From contig NC_092024.1 of the NCBI RefSeq assembly GCF_042242105.1, positions 10,007,501-10,071,500 of the forward strand: DNA of 64,000 nucleotides. Reading direction: 5' to 3'. This DNA comes from Pempheris klunzingeri. Its lineage: Eukaryota; Chordata; Actinopteri; Acropomatiformes; Pempheridae. Positions 25,450 through 38,600 of this stretch are shown here, piece by piece. Under the pieces are notes generated by a model. The model was not told the origin of the DNA, did not search any database, and worked only from the letters and a program-made list of their open reading frames with translations. The translations under genes were made by a program, and so were the position numbers. The stretch's first letter is position 1. Every line of letters begins with the position of its first letter.

Positions 25450-27360
25450 GAATTCTTCTGCTTTGGGTAAATAAGCAGCACTTGTTGGAGCCACAAGGGG
25501 GAGTGCTGCACCCGCTGCCTGATCCTCATCAGACTGACATGTTGGGTGAAACAAGCTCCTGTTCCTGCTGTAACAAGGTCAGGAATTTATTTAGACAGAA
25601 ACCACAAGTTGGACTGACTGTTTGCACTGACCTGCTGCAGCTGTATCCACATCAAATGTACCTATTTACAGGCAGTTTGCTGCATTTGCTTTGAACAAAA
25701 TTGGTCCTGGGACATTAGAAAAGAGTTGATCTGGAGATCCCCTCTTTAAAATGAACCTTTTTTTTTTATTTCTGCTCTCTGTAAAACACTAAAAATCTCT
25801 TTAGACTGAGGTGCATCTCATCAACCAGCTCAAAACGTATGTTTCCATGACAGAAATGAAGCATTTTAAGTCTGGTAAAGAATCTGAAGAGTAGACAGTG
25901 GGAGGGTGAAGGTCAAAATCATTGCTTGAGATTTATTCACCGCAGCCCATCGGGGAGGCTCACATGCTTTTATGTGGAAACCCTCGTCACCATCAGTGTT
26001 ATCACAGGCTGTTGGTTTGATTCTCCAGCTCCAGGCGTTACACGATGACATGAACATTGCAGACCGGCCGCTTCGGCTGAGGCCATGTGTTCAGCAGATG
26101 AGTCCGCGGTGCGATACTAGGCCACCAAAGCTTCACCTTTTCTGGAACAACATCAGTGGATATCAGAAACATACACGGAAAAGCCTGCAACAGATAACAA
26201 GCTGAGTAATAGTGCTATGAAAAAAAACAAAAAAAAAAACAGGCACGTTGAATGTTTGGCTTGAATATTCTGATCCTAAACCAAGAACAGTTTTATTCTC
26301 CAGAAGATGGTGTTTTACCATACTTGGATCTTTGGGCACAACTTTATGAGAAGAAGAACAAGATTTAAAACTAAAATTATAACTTATTTCTATATATTCA
26401 CAGTTAACAGCTTATTAACTGTCATGTTTGATACATCAGTTATATGCTATTAATTTTGAGTTGCAAAGAAAAACAAGATGGGTTTTTTTTTCTTTAGCTG
26501 GTCAGCACGACACTGATTATCTTTTTTTTTATCTTAATTATTTTTCAAGTTCATCAAGTAGACCCTCTAATGGGTAATTAACCTCCCGGAAATACCTGCA
26601 GATTATTTGAGCCAAAATCGATTAATTGGCTTATTATCATTTTGTGGATTCTTAGAAAGTGCAAGTGGTTATTAACGGATTAACAATATTTACACCGGCT
26701 AGGGGGGATATTTCACAACATGGCAACCCAAAAGATGCTCTAAATAATGGGTTAAAGGGATTTATAAAGGATGAGTAAATGATTTAATACATGATTTAAA
26801 AAAAAAACGTGCTTATTCGACTTTTCTCCTTAATAAATTATTAATACAAATGTATTCAGACATACATTAATTTAGGGCCAATAAGAGACATTCAGCTTAA
26901 AGAAACTAAGCTGATATTACTGATAATTATTTACACAGTGGCCTAATTTAAGCATATAAGCCTAAATAAATGGAGGCCTGCAGAGGAGACAGCACAATAA
27001 TTCACAGAAAGGCTCGGACTATTTAATTGGGCGGTTTCAGAAATTCTCAGTCTTCTGTTTCCAAGCAAAGTCTGTCAATTTTAATTCATTATGCAAAAAA
27101 AAAAGCCTCTTGTTGTTTCCAAGTTAAGGACCATAAACGCTTCCGTTCAGTTTGATGCAGTGCACAGTTTAATCATCATGCTCAGTATCAAGTGTTTTAC
27201 TTTTTCCATGTGCGCATAAACTTCAGGCCTGTCCTTCCTCAGCTCTCCCCTCCTCCTCCTCCTCCTCCTCCTCCTCGCTGCTCCTCGGTTGTCTGTTTTC
27301 TTGAAGTGGGTTCAGGGAAGTGTTGAGGGGGCGGATAGTTTTGATTTTCTCTACATCGCG
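25450..27360. other. Intergenic region between arhgap11a and grem1; no scg5
   Basis: AT-rich DNA with homopolymer runs and a (TCC)n run near 27250. In human SCG5 (7B2) lies between these genes. I saw no 7B2-like coding segment on either strand and no exon-like open frames. Segments near 26560-27130 look like possible conserved non-coding DNA but carry no specific signature. Confidence 0.7.
27250..27276. repeat. (TCC)n microsatellite upstream of grem1
   Basis: Nine TCC/CTC units in a pyrimidine-rich stretch, 160 bp before the grem1 TATA-like box. Such tracts are common in promoters. Confidence 0.9.
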
Positions 27361-27365
27361 CTTAG

Positions 27366-27440
27366 CCAATAATGTAGAGGGAACTGTTGTGCACATCTCA
27401 GCTGGCAGACATTTAAAAGGGAGACAGTCCGGCGCTGGAG
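27366..27440 (+). promoter_or_regulatory. grem1: grem1 core promoter
   Basis: CCAAT at 27366-27370 and ATTTAAAA at 27411-27418 stand at CCAAT and TATA positions before a likely start near 27440. The boxes are seen directly; the start is estimated. Confidence 0.55.
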
Positions 27441-27610
27441 CAATTTGTATTAAACCCCCTGGCCCCTGTCTATGGAGCGCTTAGTCTCCCACCCAACCAC
27501 AGTCCCGCCAGTGTACAGTCGACAGCAGTAGGTGCCTATCACCTCGGAAGGTGCCGCGGAGGACTGACAGGATCACATCATCGCGCTTGAAGCAGTGGAG
27601 GCTCGAACAG
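27440..27610 (+). other. grem1: grem1 exon 1, non-coding
   Basis: Leader exon ending gaacag|gtgagt at 27610, spliced to an acceptor at 28092 one base before the start codon. Two exons with all coding sequence in the second is the usual GREM1 layout. Confidence 0.75.
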
Positions 27611-28093
27611 GTGAGTGAATTTGGAGCATTTCTGACCCCAACATCCACGCGCATCGTCTTTCCCCACATACTTTTCAACTTTATTTGGTTTCCTGCTTTT
27701 AAAAAATATATAAAATCACATGCATGTCCCCACTTTTGTGCAGGCGTGGATACGCAGATGGTTTATTGAACATACAGGACAGTGTAAATGCTTTCACTCT
27801 GGGTAAATGTGGTGTTTTCCCTTTGCAGAATGGTTAATGTGCAGTTTTATAAAGGATGGAAATATGATACAAAAAACGTTATATATCTTATTCCGATATT
27901 TTAGAATATAGTTATTTGAAATATGTAGTTATATTTTTTGCACTATACTCTCGTTTTGCACTTAGTTTAAAAAAAAAACAAACAAGCTTTATCGGTGCGT
28001 TTTTACGCAGCGTAAAAGCTCTGACAGCTGTGCGTAACCAGTCCAGAGTTGAAACGGTATGGGTGATGAATTATTTTCTTCTTCTCCCCAAGG

Positions 28094-28642
28094 ATGGCCA
28101 ACTCGACGCGTATCTTCTGCAGTATGGTTTTCATCATTGGACTGCTATCCTCTCCAGTGGATTCCAAAAGAAACCGAGGTTCACAAGGCGCCATTCCTCA
28201 TCCTGACAAAAACAACCCAAACGAATCGGAGCAGCAACCGCAGCCTCCGCAGGCGGGCTCCGGGTCCCGGCAGAGGCAGGGCGGATCCTCACCGGCCGAC
28301 GAGGTGCTGGAGTCCAGCCAGGAAGCGCTGCATGTGACGGAGCGCCAGTATTTGAAACGGGACTGGTGCAAGACGCAGCCCCTCAAGCAGACCATCCACG
28401 AGGAGGGCTGCGTCAGCCGCACCATCATCAACCGCTTTTGTTACGGACAGTGCAACTCCTTCTACATCCCCAGGCACATCCGCAGGGAGGAGGGTGCCTT
28501 CCAGTCCTGTTCGTTTTGCAAGCCGAAGCGTTTCACCACCATGACTTTTACTTTGAACTGTCCGGACCAGCAGCCACCCACCAAGAAGAAACGCATCCAG
28601 CGCGTCAAGCAGTGCCGCTGTATATCCATAGACCTGGACTAA
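28094..28642 (+). CDS. grem1: Gremlin-1, secreted BMP antagonist
   Basis: Complete 182-aa protein in one exon (human 184 aa). Gremlin-1 is secreted and binds BMP2/4/7, blocking receptor access; it acts in limb/fin, kidney and skeletal patterning. An N-terminal hydrophobic signal peptide (about residues 7-22, IFCSMVFIIGLLSS) is followed by a variable basic region with an NES sequon (N43) and then the DAN cystine-knot domain with nine cysteines (C92, C106, C116, C120, C139, C142, C156, C174, C176). Signature stretches are EVLESSQEALHVTER, NRFCYGQCNSFYIPRHIR and CRCISIDLD, nearly identical to human GREM1. The ATG lies at the second base of exon 2, with A at -3 after splicing. The gene is convergent with fmn1. 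Which teleost duplicate it is cannot be told. Confidence 0.97.
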   Translation: MANSTRIFCSMVFIIGLLSSPVDSKRNRGSQGAIPHPDKNNPNESEQQPQPPQAGSGSRQRQGGSSPADEVLESSQEALHVTERQYLKRDWCKTQPLKQTIHEEGCVSRTIINRFCYGQCNSFYIPRHIRREEGAFQSCSFCKPKRFTTMTFTLNCPDQQPPTKKKRIQRVKQCRCISIDLD

Positions 28643-29435
28643 AGACGCGCAGAAATGTTGTGTGTGTGTTTTTCATACTCTTATTCATCGCGGACGGGAT
28701 TGTTGGTAGAAAAAAAAACACCCAGAAAAGGCTGTCACACAGCCTAGAACACGTGCCTGTCTCCATCTGTGAGGAGGCATCCATGGAGGCTTCCTTCTGT
28801 AGGCTGCAACGATTCTCTCCTCGCACAGCGTGTGAACAAATACGGACATGCAACTTATAAACCGCAATGAACGTTTTTACTCTTCACCAGTTTGCCAAGT
28901 TTAAAATCAAGCATCACTGCACGGAAACGCTGACTTGGAATGAGCACGTTTTACGCACGGCTTCCTCTCCCCAGAGGACTGCATAACCCCGGTTTATTTA
29001 ATAAGTCGCTGTTTAAAACGCTTACTGTGACAGGATACCACTCCTGCCTGATTCTGTATTTTTGTGCGCATAAATGTTTGTTTAACTGGATGTTTCCACC
29101 GTGTGGAATTTGATGGACGAGCGGCGATATTTGTGAATGGAAAAATGTGATTTTTATTTCGATATTTCAAGAATCTTTCAAGGTTAATTGATTTCTGTGA
29201 ATTTCGAAGTGCTTCAGTTAAGTTTTTTTTTGTTGTTGTGTAAGCTGGGTGCCTGCTCAGCTGTAGAGACAGTAGGCTTCTTTGTTAACTCAAACGGATG
29301 ATGTACAGTGGTGGTTTCTACAGTATCGAGATTAAATAGTTGTAAAATGTAAAGCCATCTTTGATGTAACCGGTTTGTTTATCCATTTGATTAAATTATC
29401 CATGAAAAGATGAAATAAACGGCTGTTGGAGTATT
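28643..29435 (+). other. grem1: grem1 3' UTR
   Basis: Non-coding, T-rich toward its end. AATAAA at 29414-29419 is the likely poly(A) signal. Confidence 0.7.
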
Positions 29436-29439
29436 GTGA

Positions 29440-30280
29440 TAAGGTGTTACTTAACCCCTGATGTAAAGCAGGAAGGTGTTAAGTTATCAGCTGCTGATCT
29501 CCTCTTGCATGGAGGCAGCAGCAGGAATGAATGTTATCATTAAAGGAGTCAGTTTTATTAGAAAAGATGCGGCTACCTGTTCCAATCATCCATTAAAATG
29601 ATGCCATGTACAATATCTTGACAGATCTCGGGCTGAAAAGGGGGAGTACAAGTACAAAGGAGGGATTTTCTAACCAATTTTTCTAGCTAGTTTTCTCCAT
29701 TAGAGAAGGAAATATTCTCCAGCTATCCACACTGAATATCACTCTTATAATATGTGGTATCAGCCACAATCTGTGGGATTATTTTGGTGGATGCTGAAGT
29801 GCCACAGGTGTAAATCTAGTCAGATGTGTAATAAAAAAATAAATAAATCAATTCCTTATTGATGCTTGTTTTATGCAATTTGAATTTAACTTTTTGAGTG
29901 TCAGTAAATACAAAAAAAAAAAATCCACTGTAAAGCAGTTTAGTGATACCCTAAACCATCACATTCCTTCAACCTGAGCTACATTCAAACAAACTTTATG
30001 TCACATGACCAACTCCTCATGTTAACAATCACAATCACTTTATTTCAGGAACCTTCCAGAAAACACATTTGAATGTGTTGGAATGATGCTCGATCGACCG
30101 ACTTGGCTAATTTGAGCGGCCCAGCTGAATTATGAATCACCAAATACTCTTTGATGACTCAGGTTTCTTACATAAATATCACATCCGCTCGGTGCACTGC
30201 TGGGCCTCTAAAAGCTGGCCTCATGGAAGTGTTGACAGAAGAGAAAATCAGAGATATTGGTCCAGTTTGTTCGGCATCCA
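29440..30280. other. Convergent intergenic region between grem1 and fmn1
   Basis: AT-rich DNA with no open frame of note. TTTATT at about 30286-30291 would read AATAAA on the minus strand and is the farthest candidate end of fmn1. Confidence 0.6.
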
Positions 30281-30284
30281 ATAG

Positions 30285-31248
30285 TTTATTCTTGAAATTT
30301 AAAACAATTCCATAAAATTAGAGAGCACCTATATGGGAGCTACTGAAGGTTACATGAACCGGCATACATACAGTAGAGGCTACAGCAGTTCCTCGGTCAG
30401 TTTCAGCTCTTTTTTTTTTTTTTTTTGAAACCCTCTGAACTAAAACATAACAGTCTGAAATTATGAAATATCTATATTTATTTATTTATCTTACAAAATA
30501 AATGGCACACGTGTAAGGGTAAAAAAGTAATCCGAGGTGCAGTTTTATGGATACTCTGATTATGGGAGTCTGTCTGAGGTATAACAACTCACATGGCTTC
30601 AGGTGATATGCTTAAACATTCTCAACACCCATTTTATGCAAATAACTCCATTTCCACATATCTTCCGAGTACACTGTGAGTCAGCGGGCACAATATACAT
30701 GTAATATCCATGTGAAAATATATTTTTCATCTGACTGGCCTCTCGGGCAGCTTCTCAATTAATTACAACTCATAAAAAAATACAGCGTCAAAGGGAATGA
30801 AGCTGATGTTTTTTTGGCATAAAATAAATCTTTCCTTTGCTTTACATAAATAGACTTTTCTTGAGCGTGGTTGCATCTCACATTTGTGAAAATAAACCGT
30901 TGAGCTTAATACATTTTCTTAGACACGGAAAAAAAAAATCGAACAGGGTTTACGTCATGAAGCTATACAATTCATAAATCGTCAAACAAGGAAACCGTAT
31001 CCTTGCATAGGAAAAGAGGTGCAAAAAAAGTGCAGGTCAAGTGAAAAATGCACGCAGTTAGCATAACAGTGGGGTGAGCTTGGACATGCAGCTACTGCAA
31101 GCGGTAAAGTGCTTAAAGTGTGCTGGACATAATGTGACGTGCAGCACTCAATTAAGGATGAACAAGGTTGCATAATGTATATTTAATATCTCGGTTGAGT
31201 GGGTGCGTGACCGAAACCTGTTACGTTCTTCACATGTTTTTAAGCACA

Positions 31249-31286
<38 letters not shown>

Positions 31287-32180
31287 AGGGGGCCGAGGCT
31301 CGCTGCCAGGCTCTGCTCCTCTCTGGCCGTCACCCAGGAGAGGTCAGTCTGGTGCAGTGCTACACGATACAGTGAAACCTCCACATACTGATCTGTACAC
31401 GCACACACACACACATTTACATGCAACATGTCTCCATCTGCACTTGAAGCCCATCGTCCCTGCCGAAATGACATATTTACAAGACTTTTTACTGAACCAC
31501 GGTGAATGAAAAAGCATTTGCTACAGCAAGAGGTTGGGAACTGCTTTTTTTTTTTTTTTTTTTTTAACCGCTTCCAGAGAGAAGCAGAGATTTTCCTCTG
31601 AATCTCCAGGCAACTGTATCTGTTCATACAACAGCAAAAAAAGAAATCTTAACACCTTTGATATGTGGGAACGTGATTATTCAGCTGTCTGATGTATCAT
31701 CTACAGTTCACAGAGAAATGGTTTCTCAGCTCTTGTAGCTGCAGGAGGAACCTTGTGGATGTGTCAGCTGTTGTGAATGCCACTGACCCCTTGAGACCTT
31801 TCACAAACTGGGCCCTCAGAGGTCACGCCATGCTGGATGAATGAGATCAACCTTTGGCCTGTAAGACTCTCATCACTGCGGCTCTGTCAGCCGTGCATCC
31901 TCGCCGCAGGCCCAGCTTCAATCTATGCAGCAGACAGAAAAAGCTGTAAAGGATGGTGGTCTGTTGGCTGGGGATGGGCGGGGGGGGGTGTCCAGTGCTG
32001 TTAGCAGGGCGGAGGTTTTATTGTGAGTCCGTACGGGGCGGAGAGGGCAGTCCGCCTCGTGGTGAGGCAGGTGGTAAACGCAGGAGAGATGAGGGGCCTG
32101 CGCACTCTGTGAAACTGTGATCTTCTCCAACTTTCCTACCACCACCGCTCCGCATTTCTTCTTCTGCAGTGTCACTTCAC
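30285..32180 (-). other. fmn1: fmn1 3' UTR, extent uncertain
   Basis: No coding signal was found downstream of the fmn1 stop. Minus-strand AATAAA candidates occur at 32017-32022 (about 160 nt after the stop), near 30474-30485 and near 30286. The region also has a (TG)n run at 31252-31282 and long T runs near 30411 and 31543. The true 3' end cannot be fixed from sequence. Confidence 0.45.
31252..31282. repeat. (TG)n microsatellite
   Basis: About 15 TG units; a short (CA) run at 31399-31413 follows nearby, so the two could pair in a transcript. Confidence 0.95.
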
Positions 32181-32417
32181 TCAGCTGGACGACACGCTGG
32201 CTTCCTTCTGCCGCAGCCTCTCTTTCTGTTGGCAGGAACCACAAAAAGATTCAGCGCATCAATTTCAGTGCGGATACAACGAAGAGCAGCTTTCAGGAAA
32301 TTCCATTTCTCTCCTGTAGACAGATCAGTTCTTACCAGACTGTTGGCATTGATCTTCTTGGTTTCGACTCTCTTCTCCGCTGTGATCTTCTTGATGTTTT
32401 CTTGAGCTTCCTTCAAC
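32181..32417 (-). other. fmn1: fmn1 last two coding exons: charged tail and stop
   Basis: Exons 32417-32336 ([18 protein letters not shown]...INANSL) and 32225-32181 ([14 protein letters not shown], stop). The basic tail after FH2 is where formins carry autoregulatory or microtubule-binding sequence. The 110-nt intron between them has no stop in the frame entering it. Confidence 0.85.
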
Positions 32418-32651
32418 CTATGGGGAAAAAAAAAAAAAAGAATCCTCAAGGACTTGGTTTTTGCAGAGCTTTAAAAGTAGAAGCCCTCACTGAAAGCTCT
32501 GGAACTAAATCATGAAAAAAGTACTTGTGTAACAACAAGATATAAAAAGTCACAGGCCTCTCATCACTGTGACCTTGTGAAGTTGTTTGTAAGAGCAAAG
32601 CATTTAAGTATCTCCCTGGGGCACCCTGTGTCATGGAGCCATGGAGAGTCT

Positions 32652-32682
<31 letters not shown>

Positions 32683-35600
32683 CCTCTAAGAGGAGTTTGC
32701 GGTCAGTGAAAGCCCTTTAAGTGAGAGGCGGTAGAGAATGACAGTGGGTTGATGAGATAATGAGGCAGCCTTTAAAAAACACTTGGCTTTTATGAGTGCA
32801 CAAACAGTATTTAAAATAAAGTTAACTGTACATAAGCACAATCCGCTGTGAGCAACGTGAGACACGATTACCTTGGAAACAATTAAGGGAGAGCACATGG
32901 ATGCATGGCAGAGCTATGAAACCTTCATGTCACAGAGAGAGAGAGAGAGAGAGAGAGGAAGAAGAGCCATGAAGGCGCTGCACGGTACTTAAAACCACGA
33001 CCCACAACAAACGACCGTGCCGTTTGGCTGGACGGCAACGGACAGCCTTCTCTCACGGCCTCACTCCCGTCCAGTCCTGCTGTCGTCTCTGCATGCGCTC
33101 CTGCCCTTTGGGCTGCATGTCCACCATCATTACAGTGTTTATCAGTTCTCCCATAACGCGCTGCTTTTAACGGCCACAGGCCCCCAGTCCGCTTGCTAGT
33201 AAAGCCAGGCGGCCGCCAGGAGGGTCTGCTGTCCCTCAGTGGAATGCCCCCCCCCCCCTAACATGACGCCCGAGGTCAGAGGAAACATCATAAATTCAGG
33301 CCCCAGTTCTTCAGACACAGGGCCGAGGCCTCAGCTAATCCCGTTCGCCTCCTCTTTGATGGCCACTCTCTCCCAACCCAGCATCTCCGCATCACGCTTG
33401 TACAATCAGTGCTAATTTGACACAATGTCTAGAGGTTGTTAAGCACCTATCTGAAGGTGATGAAGATGAGAAGTCTGACCCCAGGATGAGATGGCTGCGC
33501 CTCAGTTTGGTAGCCAAGTTTGTGTTTTTTGCGAGAGTTGAGGTATATCCACTGACCAAGAAACAAGATGCTTTACAGAAATCTTTGCGCCGGACACTAA
33601 ACATCAAACTTTACATGGGTCAGTCAGCTTTTTATGATTCCACCAATTTAGCATTGCACTTTCAAGTTTGTGACTACCAAGATGCAGATAATAAAAAAAA
33701 AAAAAAAAGAATGGCGACATTGTACTCAGCAGAGACAGAGAAACCCTGACTTTTAGTTCCAAGTATGTGCAAGCTCCAAAAACACTAGATCCTACATTTC
33801 TCACAATGCAACTCAATAGCATCTTTTGTTAGAACCTTTTTACCCGTTCTACTCCTCACAACAAGTGGACTGATCTTTGTGTCTTTCTGACAGAGAAACT
33901 ACTAAATGGAACAACACCAGAATCCGACTCACCTCTCCTTGGAGATGTTCTTGCTTTGTCGTATCCAGGTGTTCTTGAAGTCATTGCAAAACTCGTACCA
34001 AAGCATAAAAAAGTGACCCGGGGCCACTTCTTTCTCCCCGGATTTTGGCTTAACCCCAAAGTAGCTCACCGTGTCCTGGAAACTGTAGGGGAAAACAGAG
34101 CAGAGGCACAAATAGTGTTGTCCTATCACACATAAACACTTATAAATAATCTCAGACATAAATAATGGCGTGCTTCAGTGAGCTATTCTGAATTTACAAG
34201 ACAAAGTTATAAACAGCGAGGGGAAAGAGGACAAGGAAGCTAAGGTGCGTATGCCCAAGAAACGCAGCGCGCGCAGAAAATGATGGATGTGGATTCAGGC
34301 GGAGAGGCGAGAAGCACAGCTGGAAGGAGAGTGTCCACCCTGCTGCGCCGCGGGGGAGAGCCAGTAGCAGCGGCTCCATTATCGCATTGACCTCCACAGC
34401 CTGCAGGGGAAGACTGCCAGAGGAGACAGCCAAGAAACAGGCTGCTGCTCCTCCAGACACAACAACACACCAAGACGCACACATTCATACAACATCCAAG
34501 AACATAAAAGAACAGATCTATGCGAATAAACAAATTCTGGATTTTCTGTTTGCCGGGACTGACTGCAGCACTGTTGTAGGCCAGCTCCTCAGTCTAATTC
34601 AATTGTAACCAAATCTGGACTCTTTGTGAGGCTCTCAGCGGCACACACAAGGCATGAAAAGCAGCCTGCTGCTTCAGATTCCCCCCCTAACCCAAACATG
34701 AAAGACATTTTCTAGCCCTGCTTGTCAAAGGGTTGATAAAAAGGGGCTATGATTCAGGGATGCTCCCTGTCCCATTGACACCCAGATAGGCTCTGACCTC
34801 CAGATGCTTGGTGGCTTTTTGCGACGCTAATCTAAGACATATTCACGCGGAGTGGAATGGGACAATATGCTGCCCAGACGGCCCACTAAAAGCTGGAGAA
34901 AAGCGGCTTCTGCGCGAGCCTGCTTCCCATTTCCCCCGAGTTGCGTCATTTTGCTGGGATGCTCAAAAAAAAAAAAAAAAAAAAGGGAAGAACGCTGTAG
35001 ATCATCCTGTAAGCTACAAAAGGAATCAGAGGCTCTGGGATGTTTAGATTGACCAAACAGACCTTCCGTCCCAGGTAGCTTTGTTGCAGCCGGCCAGGTC
35101 TGGAATGATGAACAGGGTCTCTTCTCCATCAGCTCCTCTCCTGACCCTGGGTCATCATGTCAGAGCATGCACAAATCAAGCAACAGAGCTTTTCCTTTTA
35201 CCCTCCTGAGCATATGCAACAAGCAGACACACAAAGCTTCACTCAAAACAGATGCAAAAACACTCACACACATGTGAGTATACCTACGAAACATAAACAA
35301 AATCAAGCAGGCCTTTGTTCATTTGCGAGTGCAGAACAATTACACTCGTGCGCACAAACACACACTTTTGTAATCCACGCTATGATGCCATTGCCGTGAG
35401 AGGGTTTACTGCGGCACCCACAGCCGGCATTCCTCACTGACAGCAATAAAAAAAGACCCATTACAAAACCATGAGCAGCCATGAGAATGAGGGAAATATT
35501 TGGACAGGCAACTCTGCATTCCTTTGTTCCCCAGTCAAAAGATTACAGAAGAAAAGTCCGTGTTGTTGGCTGATTCAGCAGAGGCACGGAGTCGTTTTCT

Positions 35601-38600
35601 GTCATCCTCGTCTCACAATACCCGAGAAGAATATAAACACACAGCATCTAGCATCTATGAAACCATAACTGCGTGGTGACTGCAGAGGAGACAGCTGGGC
35701 CAGATGAAATTGAGCATGATGTGGGAGAAGGGAACTTAATGAGACGGAACCGAGGACAGAACCAGAAAACCTCAGTAGAAACCAAACATGAAGCAGACAA
35801 ATTAGGACTGCATGTCGAGGAAAAGGCACCGACACACCAAGGAGGGGCGGAACGTTTAGTAAAAAAAAAAGTTCTGCTACTTTTTTTTTTTACAAAACAA
35901 ACAGAAATTAACTTAATAGACTCACATTGGGACTGAAAATGAACAAACAGAGCTTTTGAAGTTTTTGTTTTACGTGTGTGAGGGTTTTGTCTGATCCACT
36001 AACATCAACTAAATTATCTTCTATGTGATTTTGCATTTTCCATATACATTTGATATGCATCCATGTTGGAACAAGTTTAAGAGTTGCTAACAACACATTC
36101 TAGCATTTGCCAAGTAGGACAAAAGACCAACTATAACTAAGGCTGATGGAAACGTTATTTGTTTTGCAGGTATTTGGTCATGAACCAAAGCGGATTGCGA
36201 ATTGAAAATTTGACCTGATGATGGTGCTAAATAAAAAAAGTTAAGGGATCCTCAAAGTCATTACAATTCACCCTGAGGGGACTATAAATGTCTGTACCAC
36301 ATTTCATGGCAATTCATTCAGTAGCTGCTGATGAATCTGGACCAAAGTGGGGGACTGATCCAAACAGCCACATCGCTTGCATGCCTAAAAATGATTACTG
36401 CTAAATATATTTGAATACTAAAACCCCTAAAACTCTGTCAAGCTCAAATGTTAAATGATGTCTAAGCACAATCTTGCCATTTTCTCACATTTTATAATGA
36501 AAATGATCTTTAGTTTGACCGTTTTTGAATACTGCACACATTTCAGTCACAACTACCTTTTTGTCAGCATCCTGATGCTGCTTCATATCACTCAGTCCTG
36601 TTCGCCGGTGGTTGACTTTGACTCGCAAGCGTCTAAACTCACTGGCTCCGCGTGAGGCCGAGTGAGGTAATAAGTAGCACTAAGGATGTGTTGTCTGTTT
36701 CCTAAACCAACCGCAATGTTGCGTCCACTGCTGCTGTTGTGTGTGTGTGTGTGTTTGTGTGAGGATCCCTCACCCAGCGCAGATGTGAGAGCCCACCCAG
36801 GGCCCGGTGAGCCCGCTGACGCCCATATTCATCAACAGCGTGTCACTTTTATGAGGTGGCTCTGTGGGAACCTGAGAAATAGAACCCCCCCACCTCCTCC
36901 TCCTCCCTCCTGCTCTACCTAGCGCCAGTCAGCCAGCCCCCTCTTTAGATGAAATTAAAGGAAAACTTCATTAAAAGGCAAAGGTGCTGTCGGCTGCGGG
37001 GCCCTTTTGATCAATATTCCCCTCCAAGTTCAACACCTTCATTACAGTGGTGTCACTCATGCACAATAGGGTGCGCGTGCACACACACACGTGCACACAC
37101 GCACACACACGTGTCAGTTCAGTTCAGCAGATAGACATATCACTATATGGTGAAGGCAGGGGTGAGGGGCCAGGACGGAGAGTGAGAGGCGCATTAGCCC
37201 CTCAGCGATTCTCTTGGCTTAAAGACAGCAACATGAAACAGAACCGTTTGGAACCAGTCGCTGAGTTATTGTATTGTCCAAGGCAATCAACTTCCTAATT
37301 GTTTATAGTTTCCATTTTCCTGCGTCCGGCGTCTTTCACTTTCTCCTTTATGTGCTTTCATGATTTATTTTGGAAGTGGGGGAGTTACGATTTAAAGCAA
37401 ACAATTCTGCTCTCTATCCAAACAAGGCAAAAATAATCTATTTGCTTTGTTTGTCTGCTCCACCATCTTTTTCCAATATGAAATGTTCCAGATATGATTT
37501 CGCTTGGACAGCGAGCTCAGCCGCTGCCAGTGTGTCTAACGCCTATAAATCAGATGCCTCTCAGAAAACTCTTGGGAGTCTTCTGCACAAAACATGGCAG
37601 ATAAGAATGATAGGAACTGCGGGGGAGGAATCATGGGGCGTTCAGTGTGCTGCACATTCTGTGTGTGCGTAATAGTCCACTGCTGTTTCTGGTGAGCATG
37701 GGCGTCTTGTTTATTTGTCCTTAAGATAAATGACAGAAGCCGAGGCCTAGCACAGGTGTATAGATACCTACAAGATATCTGAAAAAGTCTGGCAAAATAA
37801 ATCACATGCAAAGAGAAAGTTTCAGAATTTCTCAACCACTATGTACTGGACTCTTCATCTTACCAGAAACCTTATCACCTGGTGCTAATAACTGTACGCA
37901 GCTATAGAAAATTGCAAGCATTAGTGCTATCAGTTACCAGCCATGTTATCTATGTGAAGCATAGCATAGCTAAAGAACTCAGCACTACTTTGTGACATTT
38001 GCAATCCATAACGCCTGACAGAACTCCCCTTTTGAGTGATGAAATCCGCAGGAAATATAATTTTTTTCTATCCAAACATGATCTTTCATTCATGATTTTA
38101 AATGCGCCTTAGTTTGGGGGTTTTTAAAGGCCCGTCTCCTACCTTTTCTGTGCCGCATTGAGTCGGTCCTCTTCGGAGGAGCGCTCCTTTTGAGCTGTGG
38201 AGAGAAAAAAAAAAGAAAATATTGGATTAAGACTGATCATAGGGTGGATTATGGGACTTCTGGTGACATAGATGAACAAATGTTTCCACTGATGGCCACT
38301 CAGAACTGATCTCAGGAGCACGGCGGAGTCCAGAGGGGGAGCGCTGTGTTCATTACCAATTCTTTGAGTTGTCAATTGAGAAGAAGAAGAAGAAGAAGAA
38401 GAAGAAGAAGAAGAGCTGTGGGTTGAGACATCACTGACACAACCAAGCATGTTATCCAATTGACAGTTAAGCTCATTGTAAAGTTTGACATGCTTCTGTG
38501 TGATGACGTGTGAGCCTGTGACGCCCTGGGGGTGGGGGGGGGGCTGCGGCGGTGACCTGTTTGCGAAAGGTGTATGCGCGTGTGTGTTTGTGTGGATGTA

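Noticed and set aside
34076..34082. Second AG (ttccag|gacacg) as the acceptor of the fmn1 exon at 34082
   Set aside because: It breaks the phase from the previous exon and loses SFQ; the first AG gives [14 protein letters not shown].
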